A stretch of DNA of 64,000 nt from Malania oleifera (taxonomy: Eukaryota; Streptophyta; Magnoliopsida; Santalales; Ximeniaceae). The notes below the pieces were generated by a model. The model saw only the letters and a list, made by a program, of their open reading frames with translations, did no database searches and was not told the DNA's origin. The stretch lies in NCBI RefSeq assembly GCF_029873635.1, contig NC_080419.1, positions 72,528,597 through 72,592,596 of the forward strand, read 5' to 3'. A program made the translations under genes and the position numbers. Positions 13,303 through 26,580 of the stretch are shown piece after piece (position 1 is the first letter of the stretch; each line of letters opens with the position of its first letter).

Positions 13303-14595
13303 CTTTTCTGAAAAAGGACTAAAGTTATTTTAAAACCATAATCTTATCTTAAAGTTTAATCAAAATAATAGGCAAAAGAAAAATATCCTAGTCTACTCGA
13401 TGTAAGAACCCAAACCGTGATATATGAGTTTAAATAAATAAGAGAGGGGCAAATTAGGAATTTAGCAGGATTTGTCGACGAAACCATAGTTCATCGACGA
13501 AGTCCATGTAAGTCTCATCGATGAAGTTCAGAGGCTCGTCGACGAGGAGAAGCTGAGAGATTTCGGGAAATCAGTGATATCAAGATTCGTCGACGAATCC
13601 ACCATCTCGTCGACGAGTTTTCTATACGACCTCGTTGACGAGTGCACCATCTCGTCGATGAAGACGCCCAAGTCAAAGGGCTATAAATATCATTTCTCTT
13701 TACTTCCAAGCTAAGAAATCTAAAAATCTTCTCTCTCTCTCTCTCTAGAACTCTCCCTACTCTCCATCTCTCTAGTTCCCTTCATCATTCGTCGTTAGAA
13801 TCGTGAATCTGAAGTTACCACGAGGACCGTGGAAGGATTTTCTACAAGTTCTACGGATCGGATTCTCGGTTCGGCCAATTTCGGGTTTGGCGTAAAATCA
13901 AAGTAAGGCTCGATTTTCAATTATGATCTGGTAGTTTTGTAGAGAACAGTGATGTGAGTATATTCTGTACTGTTGATTGTAGGTTTTGGAACTCGATTCG
14001 CTATTTAGGGGCCTTAGAGTTCGGGATTTTCTATTTGGGGAAAAGGTAAGGGGAATTGTGTTTATATCGGTTATTTTTTAAATTGAACTCGGTGGAACTG
14101 TGATTCACGGTCCTGTGTATGTTTTGGCTACTAATTTGAGGGGATCTAACGGGGAAAACTATGGGTTTTTCATGATTACAATTTCTGGGAAAAATGGGGC
14201 AATGGGCTGCATCCCTAGTTTTGTTGAAAACCTAATGTATATGTTGATTTATACTATGTTATAGGGATGGTCCTGCCTTGACTTGTTTAAACTGTATGTG
14301 CTTGGAAAACCATGATTTTAGATTACCAAATGGGTGTGGTTTGTTTGGTTATATGAGCATGCATGTGTGTGTGATTGGTTGAAATGCTAGTAGGAACGTG
14401 GTTCCGAAATTGTTCCAGGTACTGAGAGTATCCGGCTCTATATCCGATGGCGTATGAAATCGCTAGCCATAGATTGGTAGAGTGTCCGGCTTTATATCCG
14501 AGGGCGTGAGCCTATTTCGGTAGATCAGAACGAAGGGTGTGGATCCACCAATTTAGCGCTGGTACAGTGCCATGGGAGTCGGGGACTAGCCATGT

Positions 14596-16715
14596 TGTAA
14601 CGTCTTGTTTATCTTAATATAAAATGAAACATAATAAATAAAAATGGTCAACCCGAACCCGTGGGTAACGAGGACACCTGTCATTCACAGCGGAAACCTA
14701 AGTAGCAGTAAGTATAAACTTACAACCATCCAACCAATAAAACATAATACCAGAGTCTACTTACACCAAGATAACATATATATATTTACAATCTCCCATA
14801 ACATTCCAAATACAACTAGGATCTCATAACAAAAATAATCCTAATCCTAGTACAAAATCTTACCCTCCTAGTAGGGTAACTTAATAAACTCAACGGCGGC
14901 CACGACCCGCCGGTCTCTCAGGGTCTCCTGAAAAATTAATTAGGTTCGAGGGTGAGACACTTCTCAGTAAGGGAAAATAAACTAAATACAGTTGTGTGGC
15001 AACATGAACATTTAATGCAATTATACATATACAGTATATTTCATATATCTGTAAACATTCATCATATCGTACTGAACAATCATATACTTTTATATTTGCT
15101 AATAAATCATATCAGTCATAAAACGTCTGTTATAGCTGATAATACTAAAAAACATACCCAGGATGAATAGCTACCTGATGTCATGTATTACCCCCCATGA
15201 CGGGTTGTGTAGTCCGAAGGCGGGACCCGACAATGGTTGGCCGACCACTGCCAAGTCAAAAATGTCTGTAAGTACGATGGGTCCGCCACACCCTGGTCCG
15301 AACTGCCAGGTGGACGTTTACAACTCTACACTGAAAGTAACATCGACTATCCATCTCCTACCCCCTCATGGGGTGGTTAGCACAAGTCTGAACATAGATA
15401 TCTGATCTCTATAACAACAGTACAGAGCTCCTGAAACTGAACTAAACTAACATCCGGATTCTGATAACATATAATACATGATAGTATAGCATTTTTCATA
15501 ATTTCATAAATATGGCCTCGCGCCAAAATCATTTCATAAATATGGCCTCGCACCGAACATTTCATAAATATGGCCTCGCATCAAAATCATTTCATATATA
15601 CAGTCTTGCACCAAACATTTCATAAATATGACCTCGCGCCGAAATGATTTTATATATACGGCCTCGTGCTGAACATTTCATAAATATCATGCTAAAAATA
15701 AATCAATATCTTGTACTTGTCAAAATTATCATAATGTACTGTATATTTTCATAATTCCTGATTACATGCTTTACTCGTAAAATTTGTCATATCATTACCT
15801 TCCATGAAAAATAACGTTCATGCCATACAAAGTTAAGTAGGTCCGTACATTTCATTCTAAAATCACATTTTTCGTATAATAGCAGTATTTTCCCATTAAC
15901 ATATATTTTCTCAATAATATTCAAATATCATGCATGCTTTCCTGAAAATTAATTTGCTGATAAATAATAATAATACGCGTGGAAAATAACTGCTTTAGTT
16001 TATTCCCTTACTTGGCAACTAAAAGCCCCTATGTATTCCTGGACTCACACCTGTAGGATTTCCTAATCAATACCCTGAAATGAAAACTCTTAATACTAAA
16101 CTTCAGTATTTTCACGTGTATATAATTTCCTATAACTATGAAAAGACCTAATTCGGCATAAAAAATCTTACCTTGATTTGGGGATGAATTTCAACTTGCT
16201 CCCACCAACAATCCGCTTCGGTAAAAATGGAGAGAACTTCTCCAGAAGCATCATGGTGGCTTCAGATCATCGAACTGGTGGAAATCCGGCCCGAAATAGA
16301 AGAGAGAAGAGGAGGGAGCCGAAGGGAGAGAAAAAGAGGGTTTCTGCGCTGATTTTCCATCAAAGATCCGAGTTTTACACTATTTATACTAGTGCCTTCA
16401 TCGATGAGCCACGTCACCTCGTCAACGAGGTCAATAGTAATTTTGTCGACGAGCTCTTTCCTTTGTTGACGAAATTCATAGTTGCCCCAAAAACCTCTCG
16501 GTATTTTCTCATCGACGAAACTTGTCTTCGTCGACGAGACCCTCTTGTACCCTTGTCGACGAGTCCCCTGCTTTCGTCGATGAGGACTTGAAAATTTCTC
16601 AGTTATTACTCCCAGAGTGCATTGTCATCGATGAAGTTTTCTGCCTCCTTCTATTTCTATTTCCATTTCTCTTCCTCTCTATTTAAATATCATTTTTATT
16701 ACTCGAGTCATTACA
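14596..16715 (-). repeat. 3' LTR of element 2
   Basis: It starts tgtaacgtc and ends gtcattaca. It contains the ~28-30 bp 'ataaatatggcctcgcgcc' tandem repeats (15,498-15,680), an inverted TATA (16,380-16,388) and the palindrome array (16,395-16,640). Confidence 0.9.
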
Positions 16716-16729
16716 TTCTCCCCTCCTTA
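16716..16729 (-). other. Polypurine tract of element 2
   Basis: The minus strand reads TAAGGAGGGGAGAA immediately inside the 3' LTR, a canonical plus-strand primer tract. Confidence 0.8.
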
Positions 16730-16989
16730 TAAAATTTCGTCCTCAAAATTTACTATCCATAAAATTCATCATCCCTTAATAGGCAAAATGGTCTACTTAT
16801 TTTATTACTTACCCTCACTTATGGCGGAGGAATACCGTGTTTACATTTCATGTCTTGGGATATTACACAAACCAAAAGAAAATTTTCCCTTAAACTAAAA
16901 TACCACTTACTACAAGAGTATTACATGTACCTGCAAAAGAAACATTACATATTTACTTACATTTCTTATTCACATATGGACTTCTTGGA

Positions 16990-19900
16990 ATAATTGCGGA
17001 TATTTTTGTCTGATCTACTCCTCGAGCTCCCAAGACGTCTCTTTTATTGCATGATTCCTTCATAGAATCTTTACCAGAGGAATTTTTTTATTGCGTAGTT
17101 CCTGTTCCTTTCTGTCCAAAATCTGCACTGGTACCTCCTCATAAACTAGTGAATCACTAAGTTCTAACTCACCATAACTGATAATATGAGAAGGATCTGG
17201 GACTTATTTCCTCAACATAGATACGTGGAATACGTCATGCATCTTAGATAGTGTAGGTGGCAAAGCTAGCCTGTAGGCCACCGGCCCCACTTTCTTTAAA
17301 ATCTCAAATGGACCGATAAACCTAGGGCTAAGTTTACCCTTTCTTCCAAACCTTATAACTCCTTTTAATGGAGCTATCTTCAAGAACACATGATCACCAG
17401 TATCAAATTCTAAATTCCTGCAGCGATTATCGGCGTAATTTTTCTATCGGCTCTGAGCTGCACTGATTCTATCCCTGATAAGCTGAACCTTGTCGTATGC
17501 CTACTGTACCAGCTCTGGTCCTACAACACACCGCTCACCCATCTCGTCCCAATACAAAGGAGATCGACATCTCCTACCGTACAGTGCCTCAAATGGTGCC
17601 ATACCAATGCTGGCCTAAAAACTGTTATTATACGCGAATTCCACCAGCGACATGAACTGAGTCCAACTACCTCCAAAATCTAAAACACATGCTCGGAGCA
17701 TATCTTCTAGTATCTGTATTGTCCTCTCAGTCTACCCGTCTGATTGAGGATGGAATGTCGTGCTAAACGATAGCTGAGACCCTAAAACTTCCTGCAAGCT
17801 TCTCTAGAACCATGACATGAAATGCGGGTCTCCATCTAACACTATGAATACTGGCACCCCATGACAATGAACTATCTCCTGGACGTAAATCTCTGCCAAT
17901 CGGCTGAGAGGGTAGCTGATCTTGATAGGGAGGAAATGGACAGTCTTAGTCAACCGGTCTATTATCACCCAAATTGCATTCTGGCCATGCGATGTCGACG
18001 GCAGCCCTGAAACGAAGTCCATGGAAATATGATCCCACTTCCACTCTGGAATAAATAACGGCTGTAATTGTCGTTCTGGCCTCTGGTGCTCAACTTTTCC
18101 CTACTGGCACGTCAAGTACTGAGCTACATACTCAGCAATCTCTCTCTTTATACCACTCCACCAATAAAACTCTCGCAGATCCCTGTACATTTTCGTATTG
18201 TCGGGATGAACCATATACAAAGATCTGTGAGCCTCCTCCAAAATAGTCTTCCAAATGTTAGTATCGGTAGGAACGCATAATCTGGAATGGAATTGCAATG
18301 CTCCGTCATCTGCAACACTGAATTCCTCCCCCTAACCACTCTGCACTCTGTCCATCACCTCTACTAATTCTAGGTCTTCTTTCTGAGCAGCTTTAATTCT
18401 TTCCTGCAGAGTAGGCTGCACCACTAGGCTAGCGATATATACAGAAGGATCACTCTTAATTAATTCAATGTCAAGTCTCTCTAGATCCATCATGATCGGA
18501 CGCTAGATCTCCATAGCCATCAGCGCTGATTCCCTAACTTTCCTACTCAGTGCATCAGCTACCACGTTTGCTTTCCCTGAGTGGTAACAGATGGTATAAT
18601 CAAAATCTTTAATTAACTCCAACCACCTTCTCTGTCTTATATTCAATTCCCTCTGGGTGAAGAAATACTTCAAACTCTTATGGTCAGAGAAAATCTCGCA
18701 CTGCTCACCGTACAGATAATGCCTCCAAATTTTCAATGTGTGTACCACTGCAACCATTTCAAGATCATGGGTAGGGTAGTTCTTTTCGTATTCTTTCAAC
18801 TATCTGGACGCATATGCCACCACCTTGCCATGCTGCATCAATACACATCCAAGTCCCTTCAAGGACACATCACTGTAAATAATATAACCCTCACCTCCAG
18901 ACGGGATGATCAGTACTGGTGTTGTGACTGGCCTCTATTTCAATTCTTGAAAGCTCTGCTCACAGCTGTCGTTCCATTCAAATCTGGCATTTTTCCTGGT
19001 CAGTCGTGTCAGAGGCCTTGATAAAATTGAGAATCCCTTGACAAAACGACGGTAATATCCGGCTAACCCTAAGTAACTCCTAATCTCCTATACGTTCCTC
19101 AGTCTAGCCCAATTTACCACCGCCTCAATTTTATTGGGATCTACAAAAATTCCATCTCCTAAGATACAATGCCCCAAAAACACAATTTTTTCGAGTCAAA
19201 AGTCACATTTACTAGAACTTAGCATACAACTTCTTTTCCCATAGTGTTTGCAGAACTTGCCTCAAATGTATCTCGTGCTCCTCATAGCTCCTCGAACAGA
19301 CCAGTACATCATCAATAAAAACAACAACAAAATGATCTAAATATGGATGAAAAATCCTATTCATCAAATCCATAAATATTGCAGGAGCATTAGTCATACC
19401 AAATGGCATAACCAGGAATTCGTAATGCCCATACCTGGTCCTAAAAGCCGTCTTCGATACATCTTCTACTCTCACCTTTACCTGATGGTAGCCTGATCTG
19501 AGGTCAATTTTAGAATATACCCGTGTACCCTAGAGCTGATCAAACAAATCATTGATACGGGGTAGAGGATACTTGTTCTTGATAGTCACTTTATTAATCT
19601 CTCTGTAGTCTATGCACATCCTTATAGACCCGTCCTTCTTCTTCACAAACAGCACTGGAGCTCCCCACGGAGATACATTAGGTCGTATAAAGCCTTTATC
19701 AAGCAAATCCTGCAACTGATCTTTCAACTCTATCAACTCTTCTAGCACCATTTGGTACAATGCTTTAGAGATCGGCGTTGTACCTGGAAGTAGATCAATG
19801 GGAAAATCTACCTCTCGATCAGGTGGCAAACCTGGTAATTTATTTGGAAACACATCAGTAAACTCTTTCACCACAGGCGTATTGATAAGTTTCAATTCAT

Positions 19901-21437
19901 TTTCTGACATTTCCCTCACAAAAGCCACGAATCCCTGACAGCCACTCTAGAACAGCCTCCTCGCTTGAACAGCTAAGACCATCTGAGGTCAAGATTGCAC
20001 TTGTGACCCTGTAAATCTGAATTCTGGTTTCCCTGGAGGTCTGAATATCACTTCTCTTGCACGATAGTCTATAATAGCAGAATTAGCTGCTAGCCAATCC
20101 ATGCCGAAGATGATATCAAATCCATGCATATTCAGCACCACCAATTCAGCAGATAAAACTCTTCCCTGAACATCAACTGGACAACCACAGAGTACCCTAC
20201 TACATCTCATCGCTGACTCGATCGTTGTAGCTACTAATAACTCGACATCTAGTGATTTTGTTTCAACCCCATACAATTTAACACATCTCGAGGACACAAA
20301 CGAGTGTGTGGCACTAGAATTAAAAAGTGCAATAACTTTAAATGAAAACATATTAACCGTACCTGTCACCACGTAGCCGGCCGCCTTAGCATTGCCTGGC
20401 ATCAAAGCAAAAACCCTAGCTGGGGCCATACTCCTTTGCTGGCCTCCACGTGGCACCCGGTAGCCTCCTTGAGCAGGTCTAGGAGCAGGAGCAGCACCAA
20501 TCTGGGCCTGGCAATCCCTCATCACATGCCCTGGCTCCCCACATTGATAGCAAACACCTTACCCGGCATGACACTCCCATAGGTGCCTTTTTCCACAAGT
20601 CGGGCAAGCTGGAGATGGTTGCACTCCCTGGAAATCGTGATTCCTGGTCTCCTGCCTCTGATCTCTGTAGTAGCCACCTCTCTTCCATGAACCACGATCG
20701 ACTTCCTGTTGGGAACCGGAAGGTGCGGATCTCTTATTTTGTCTCTGCTTCTCACCCTCTAATCGCTCCCCAATCTCCGTTATAGTGGCCCTATCAAAAA
20801 GCTCGGCAAAATCCTACAACTTCAGAATCAACACCTACTTATATATTTCCCTTCTCATACCTCTCTTAAACTACCATACCTTCTTTACTTCATCTAGTAT
20901 AATGTATGGGGCGAAGCGAGATGATTCAATGAACCTCGCCACGTACTGCTGCACTGTTGACTGTCCCTACTTCAAGTTCAGGAACTCCTCAATCTTAGCT
21001 TCCCTGGACGAGGCTAGGAAATACATGTCACGCTCCCACGTCATCTCCATAGGTACTGACCTTTGTTGCTCTAGGAGTTTTACTGCCGACCACCATCGCT
21101 TAGCCTCTCCAGTCAGTTTATAGGTAGCAAATAGTACCCTCTGCTCCTCAGAACACTGCAACACTACAAATATTTTCTCTATCTCCTACACCCAGTTTTC
21201 AGCGACTACAGGATCCGTTCCTCCTGAGAAAGCCGGAGGATTCATCTATATGAATTTCTCTATCGAGCTACCATGGCTTGCCGATGGACCACCCTGTTCC
21301 CTCGAACTCTTAGCAATTTCAGCCATGATTTGCTGTGCCACGCTGCGTAAAACTACATCTGAATCACCTCCTGCAGCACCTGATTGTCCAGCACCCTCAT
21401 TCCCACTAATGTGGGCACTACTGTCACCAGGGTCCAT
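16990..21437 (-). pseudogene. gag-pol of element 2, Tekay/Del-like chromovirus
   Basis: The start codon of gag is at 21,437 (MDPGDSS). Gag covers about 20,500-21,437. The protease segment (19,989-20,500) shows LFNSSATHSF, in which the catalytic aspartate of the usual LFDSGATHSF is asparagine. Reverse transcriptase spans about 19,212-19,928, with [10 protein letters not shown] intact near 19,310. RNase H is at 18,503-19,000. Integrase (17,400-18,340) contains the end of its zinc site (YLTCQ) and the core start MDFVSGLP. A GPY/F tail follows (17,204-17,389), then a decayed chromodomain (EEVPVQILDRKEQ, near 17,130). Stops and shifts separate the domains. The layout and tail match the chromovirus Tekay/Del lineage. 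Confidence 0.88.
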
Positions 21438-21715
21438 CTTGAAAAACAAGTAACTTAACTCAGAACCCCTTCACTACATATATTCCTAATTAATCCATCT
21501 TTTCAGATCTTAATTCAAGGTTTAATCATGCAACCTAGATACCCAACCCGACGATAATTTACTATGACTTTCCTGAAATCATCACCCTAGGAAAATCACA
21601 CAAACCACCACGGAAGTCCTGCATCTAGACTACAAAACCAGACCTCAAATCCCTTTATCCTATACTCTGGCATTATTACTGTTGCACTCTATAGTCTACA
21701 GAACCTAGTATCCTA

Positions 21716-21728
21716 GGCTTTGATACCA
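21716..21728 (-). other. Primer binding site of element 2
   Basis: The minus strand reads TGGTATCAAAGCC, close to the initiator-Met tRNA site TGGTATCAGAGC, three bases from the 5' LTR at 21,732. Confidence 0.85.
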
Positions 21729-21731
21729 AAC

Positions 21732-23852
21732 TGTAATGTTTACTTATCTTAATATAAAATGAAACATAATTAATAAAAATGGTCAATCCGAACCCGTGGG
21801 TAACGAGGACACCTGTCATTCACAGTGGAAACCTAAGCAGCAGTAAGTATAAAATTACAACCATCCAACTAATGAAACATAATACCAGAGTCTACTTACA
21901 ACAAAATAACATATGTATATTTACAATCTCCCATAACATTCCAAATACAACTAGGATCTCATAACAAAAATAATCTTGATCCTAGTACAAAATCTTACCC
22001 TCCTAGTAGGGTAACTTAATAAACTCAACGGCGGCCATGACCCACCCGTCTCTCAGGATCTCCTGAAAAATTAATTAGGTTCGAGGGTGAGACACTTCTC
22101 AGTAAGGGAAAATATACTAAATATAGCTGTGTGGCAACATGAACATTTAATGCAATTATACATATACAGTATATTTCATATATCTATAAACATTCATCAT
22201 ATCGAACTGAATAATCATATACTTTCATATTTGCTAATAAATCATATCATTCATAAAACGTCTGTTATAGCTGATAATATTGAAAACATACCCAAGATGA
22301 ATAGTTAGCTGATGTCATGTATTACCTTCCATGACGGGTTGTGCAGCCCGAAGGCGGGACCCGACAATGGCTGGCTGACCATTGCTGAACTAAAAATGTC
22401 TGTAAGTACGATGGACCCACCACTCCCTGGTCCGAACTATTAGGTGGACGTCTATAACTCTACACTGAAAGCCACATTGACTATCCATCTCCTACCCCCT
22501 CGTGGGGTGCTTGGCACAAGTCTGAACATAGATATCTAATCTATATAACTACGATACCAAGCTCCTAAAACTAAACTAAACTAACATCTAGGTTCTGATA
22601 ACATATAATACATGATATTATAACATTTTTCATAATTTCATAAATACGGCCTCGCGCCAAAATCATTTCATAAATACGGCCTCACGCCGAACATTTCATA
22701 AATACGACCTCATGCTGAAATCATTTCATATATACGGCCTTGCGCTGAACATTTCATAAATATGGCCTCGTGCCGAAATCATTTTATATGTACGGCCTCA
22801 TGCCGAACATTTCATACATATCATGCTAAAAATAAATCAATTATCATGTACTTGTCAAAATCATCATAATGTACTGTATATTTTCATAATTCCTGAAAAA
22901 ATGCGTTACTTGTAAAATTTGTCATATCATTACATTCCATGAAAAATAACGTTCATGCCACACAAAGTTAAGTAGTTCTGTACATTTCATTCTAAAATCA
23001 CATTTTTTGTATAATAGCAGTATTTTCCCAATAACATACATTTTCTCAATAATATTCAAATATCATGCATGCTTCCCTAAAAATTAATTTGCTGATAAAT
23101 AATAATAATACGCGTGGAAAATAACTGCTTTAGTTTATTCCCTTACCTGGCAATTAAAAGCCCCTATGTATTCCTGGACTCACACCCATAGGATTTCCTT
23201 ATCAATATCCTGAAAATGAAAACTCACTGTACTAAACCTTAGTATTTTCACGTGTATATCATTTCCTATAACTATGAAAAGACCTAATTCGCCATAAAAA
23301 GCCTTACCTTGATTCGGAGACGAATTTCAACTTGCTCCCACCAATGATCCGCTCTGGTAAAAATAAAGAGAACTTCTCCAAGAGCGTCATGGTGGCTTCA
23401 GATCGTCGAACCGGCGGAAATTCTGCCTGATATTAAAGAGAGAAGATGAGGGAGCCGAAGGGAGAGAAAAAGAGGTTTTCTACGCTGATTTTCCATCAAA
23501 AATCCAAGTTTTACACTATTTATACTAGTGGCTTCGTCAACGAGCCATGTCACCTCGTCGACGAGGTCAATAGTAATTTCGTTGACGAGCTCTTTCCTTT
23601 GTCGACGAAATTCTGAGTCGCCCCAAAAACCTCTTCGTATTTTCTCGTTGATGAAACTTGTCTTCATTGACGAGACCCTCTTGTACCCTCGTCGACAAGT
23701 CCTCTGCTTTCGTCGACGAGGACCTGAAAATTTTCTTGGTTATTACTCCTAAAGTACATTGTTGTCGATGAAGTCTGCTGTCTCTTTCTGTTTTTGTTTC
23801 CATTTCCCTTCCCCTCTATTTAAATACCATTTTTATTACTCGGGTCATTACA
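21732..23852 (-). repeat. 5' LTR of element 2
   Basis: It runs tgtaatgtt to gtcattaca, 2,121 bp. The tandem 'cataaatacggcctcgcgcc' block is at 22,636-22,820, the inverted TATA at 23,516-23,524, and about nine palindrome units lie at 23,530-23,775. Confidence 0.9.
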
Positions 23853-24574
23853 CATGTATCGGTGGCACCGTGTTACGTGGGTTGGCTACGGGCCAACGAC
23901 GTATGTCATGGGCCGGCTTTTAGCCGATGGGTGTGACGACACCGGGATTGCTGATCATGTGTGTGTGTGCGTGTATGCACTACTGTGAAATTAGTACTGG
24001 AACTGCATTTAACTGCGTGTATGTTACATCATGATAACACTCAAATGCCACACACCGATATAACTTATATTCTTCCTTACTGAGAGGTGTCTCACCCATA
24101 CTGTACATATATTCTTACAAATCCTTCGAGTAACCGAAACTAGTGTCCTTGTGTCGAGAGCGTAGTGGCCGGTGTACTGCGGGTAGCGCTTGGGTAAGTG
24201 CTAGGACTTATATTTTATGGGTTACCATTTTGGGATATGTTGGGCACTCGTTTGTACGTTATTGATGGAACCTTGATTCTGTCCTTGTATAAACTCTGGT
24301 ATGGTGCTGTATGTATATAGAATGACCTTATTCCGCTGCGTACATTCTGTTATGTTTGGATGTGTATAGGGTGCCTGTGAACCCCACGGGGTCGGATCCT
24401 CATCCTTTGCTTTGTATCTTAGATGTTTTGTATGATATAGGGATTGGTTGGTCTATATTTTCCCCCTGGGTCCCATTTCCAGGTTCGGGGTGTGACACTC
24501 GATCCTACCCACGTCATGGTTTATGCTTATGTTTTGGTAAAAATTATTTGCTAAAGTCTACAAAACCTATATTC

Positions 24575-26580
24575 TATGCTACTTTCTACAAATAAATTAC
24601 AGCGGAAGTAAATAAACTTCAAATATTTTTATTACTAGAGTACTAATTAACTACATTACAATCGTATCCCGAATATTAAAATTAATATTTTAAAAAATAT
24701 AAAAAAAATACACAAACACTTTTTCTATTCCTACCAGCATACTTGCTACGCTTGATTCCTAGTATGTTCTCCAAAATCATTTGTAATGTAAAATAATATT
24801 TGGGGTGAGATGACGCTCAGTAAGTAAGAAATATTATTGTTAGTGTGTGGTCAAGATGATCTTTTACAGTATTATAATTTCATAAAATAATATTTAATAC
24901 TGTAACTTCAATATTGCATTTAAAATAAAAGTAAACTAAAAAATTATTGCAAAATTTTTACTATCAACTATAACAGCAAAATTTTATAACCATATACTAT
25001 AACTGTTATACTTAACTTGTAAACTATAACTATGATACTTAATTATACACACACACACACACACACACACACTTTCCTTTGTACTTTTCCTTCAAATCAT
25101 TATTTAGGCCTACTAAAAGTGATCCTGTTCACATAAATATATATATATATACACTGTAACTTCAAGATTGCATTTAAAATAAAAGTAAACTAAAAAATTA
25201 TTGCAAAATTTTTACTATATAACAACAAAATTTTATAACCATATACTATAACTGTTATACTAAACTTGTAAACTGTAAACTGTAACTATGATACTTAATT
25301 ATACACACAGAAATCTTCCTTAAGTATGTTAACTGTAAGTTATGTTTATCCTCATGATAAGGTTGTGCGGTTCGAAAACTGGACGTAACTAGTTGACCGA
25401 TCAAATTAAATCAAACTATAAAATGAAAGTGAGATTTTCCCTATTAATACCGGGTCCGAAACCAGGTGTGCACTTGAAAGAAATCTACTGATATGTAAAA
25501 TCACTTTATAAACAGTGTGAGTGCACTCTGATCCCTTAAGTTTTAAGTTATAGTACCAAGTATTTGTAACTTTGTAATTTCTTAGCCATAAGGGTTTTTA
25601 AAACCTATTTTATATATAATTTATGTAACATCATAAAAACTTTATATAGAATTTTTGTGACGAAATAAACAACATCATAAAAATTTTACATATAATTTAT
25701 GCAATAAAATGACATCATAACAATTTCACCATTTTCAAATTATTCCATAAAACATGCAACGTAATTTAAAATAAATAAGTCCATGCCACACGATTTTCGT
25801 GTTAAAAATATTCATTTATTTTTTTACAGAATATCATAATGCATTAAAAATAAACTCAAAATTTTTTTAAAATAACTAACGTAAACTAACTTACTTACAA
25901 ACTCAATTATATTTAAAAAGAACTAAATGAGACTTATTTACTTTAATTTAATCCTGTGAAATGATACTAAAATTTATCTCAATACAAGTGAAATTAGAAA
26001 GAGTGGTGAGTGAGAATTTTAAGTATAAAAAGAATTCTCTCTGCACCACTAATTTTTTCACTCACTTTTTCTTTTCTTTCTTTGGAAATTTTTTGTGAAA
26101 ATGAAGGTTAAAAGCTTCATACTTATAGGAAACTTTTGGAGAAAAAAATTGAATTTACAAGAGTGTGGGGGTGGGGGTGAAATTTTATAAAATAATTGAT
26201 GGGGATGAGATGACACGTGGGGAAATGGAATAGGATTGCAATTGCCTTTTTTTATTTTTATTTTTTATTATTAAATAATTTTTAATTAATTAATTAATTA
26301 TTTTTGTATTTATTTTATTATCGTATGAAATTCCACTTTGATTAGACCGATCCCTAGAGAGCGACTGAACCACAATAGTCTCTTAGCACTCGTTTAGATA
26401 AAGTTTTTCTTAAACATAAAAAATTGAATAAAGGATCATAATAAAGAAATACTTTCGTATTGACATTAGCTTAATAACCATATTTATTATTTTATTATTA
26501 TACTAAGGTGGTGCACAAAAGTAAATAACCAGTTAACGTTTACTATGTTTTACTCGTATATATATTTTTGGAGTCATCAA
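24575..26580 (-). repeat. Family B LTR, right (5') copy of element 3
   Basis: It is the partner of 7,701-8,873. It ends at 26,580 (ggagtcatca). The low-coordinate edge near 24,575 is judged from loss of the primer-site neighbourhood found in sister elements and is approximate. It contains an (AC)n run (about 25,041-25,071) and a partial internal duplication: the segment around 24,895-25,035 (aactataac, gcaaaatttttactat) recurs at 25,155-25,300. Confidence 0.7.

Larger units (their letters stand above)
14596..23852 (-). mobile_element. Complete LTR retrotransposon, element 2 (family A)
   Basis: It has two full LTRs of nearly identical length (14,596-16,715, 2,120 bp; 21,732-23,852, 2,121 bp), a polypurine tract, gag-pol and an initiator-Met-type primer site. 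The TSD is catgt at 14,591-14,595 and 23,853-23,857. The target was the solo LTR at 13,401-24,497, so this is the younger insertion. LTR copies differ at scattered sites, many of them C/T or G/A at CG positions. The pol frame contains stops, so it is not currently autonomous. Confidence 0.92.
13401..24497 (+). mobile_element. Solo LTR, plus orientation, interrupted by element 2
   Basis: The LTR starts TGTAAGAACCC at 13,401 and ends GGTGTGACA at 24,497. It is flanked on both sides by the same five bases, ctcga (13,396-13,400 and 24,498-24,502). Removing the nested element 2 plus one copy of its TSD leaves about 1.84 kb. U3 contains about eight palindrome units (13,465-13,665), a TATA box (tataaata, 13,682-13,689) and a CT-rich stretch at 13,728-13,746. 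No internal gag-pol of its own remains, so it is a solo LTR left by recombination. It sits in the leader of element 3, between its gag and 5' LTR. Confidence 0.88.

Noticed and set aside
15498..15680. CRISPR-like repeat-spacer array
   Set aside because: Repeats of 28-30 bp are directly adjacent without unique spacers and lie inside a plant LTR; no cas genes are present.
24498..24574. A primer binding site for element 3
   Set aside because: The region corresponding to the primer site in sister elements is altered (attctatgctactttc); no TGGTATCAGAG-like word is convincing, so I did not annotate one.
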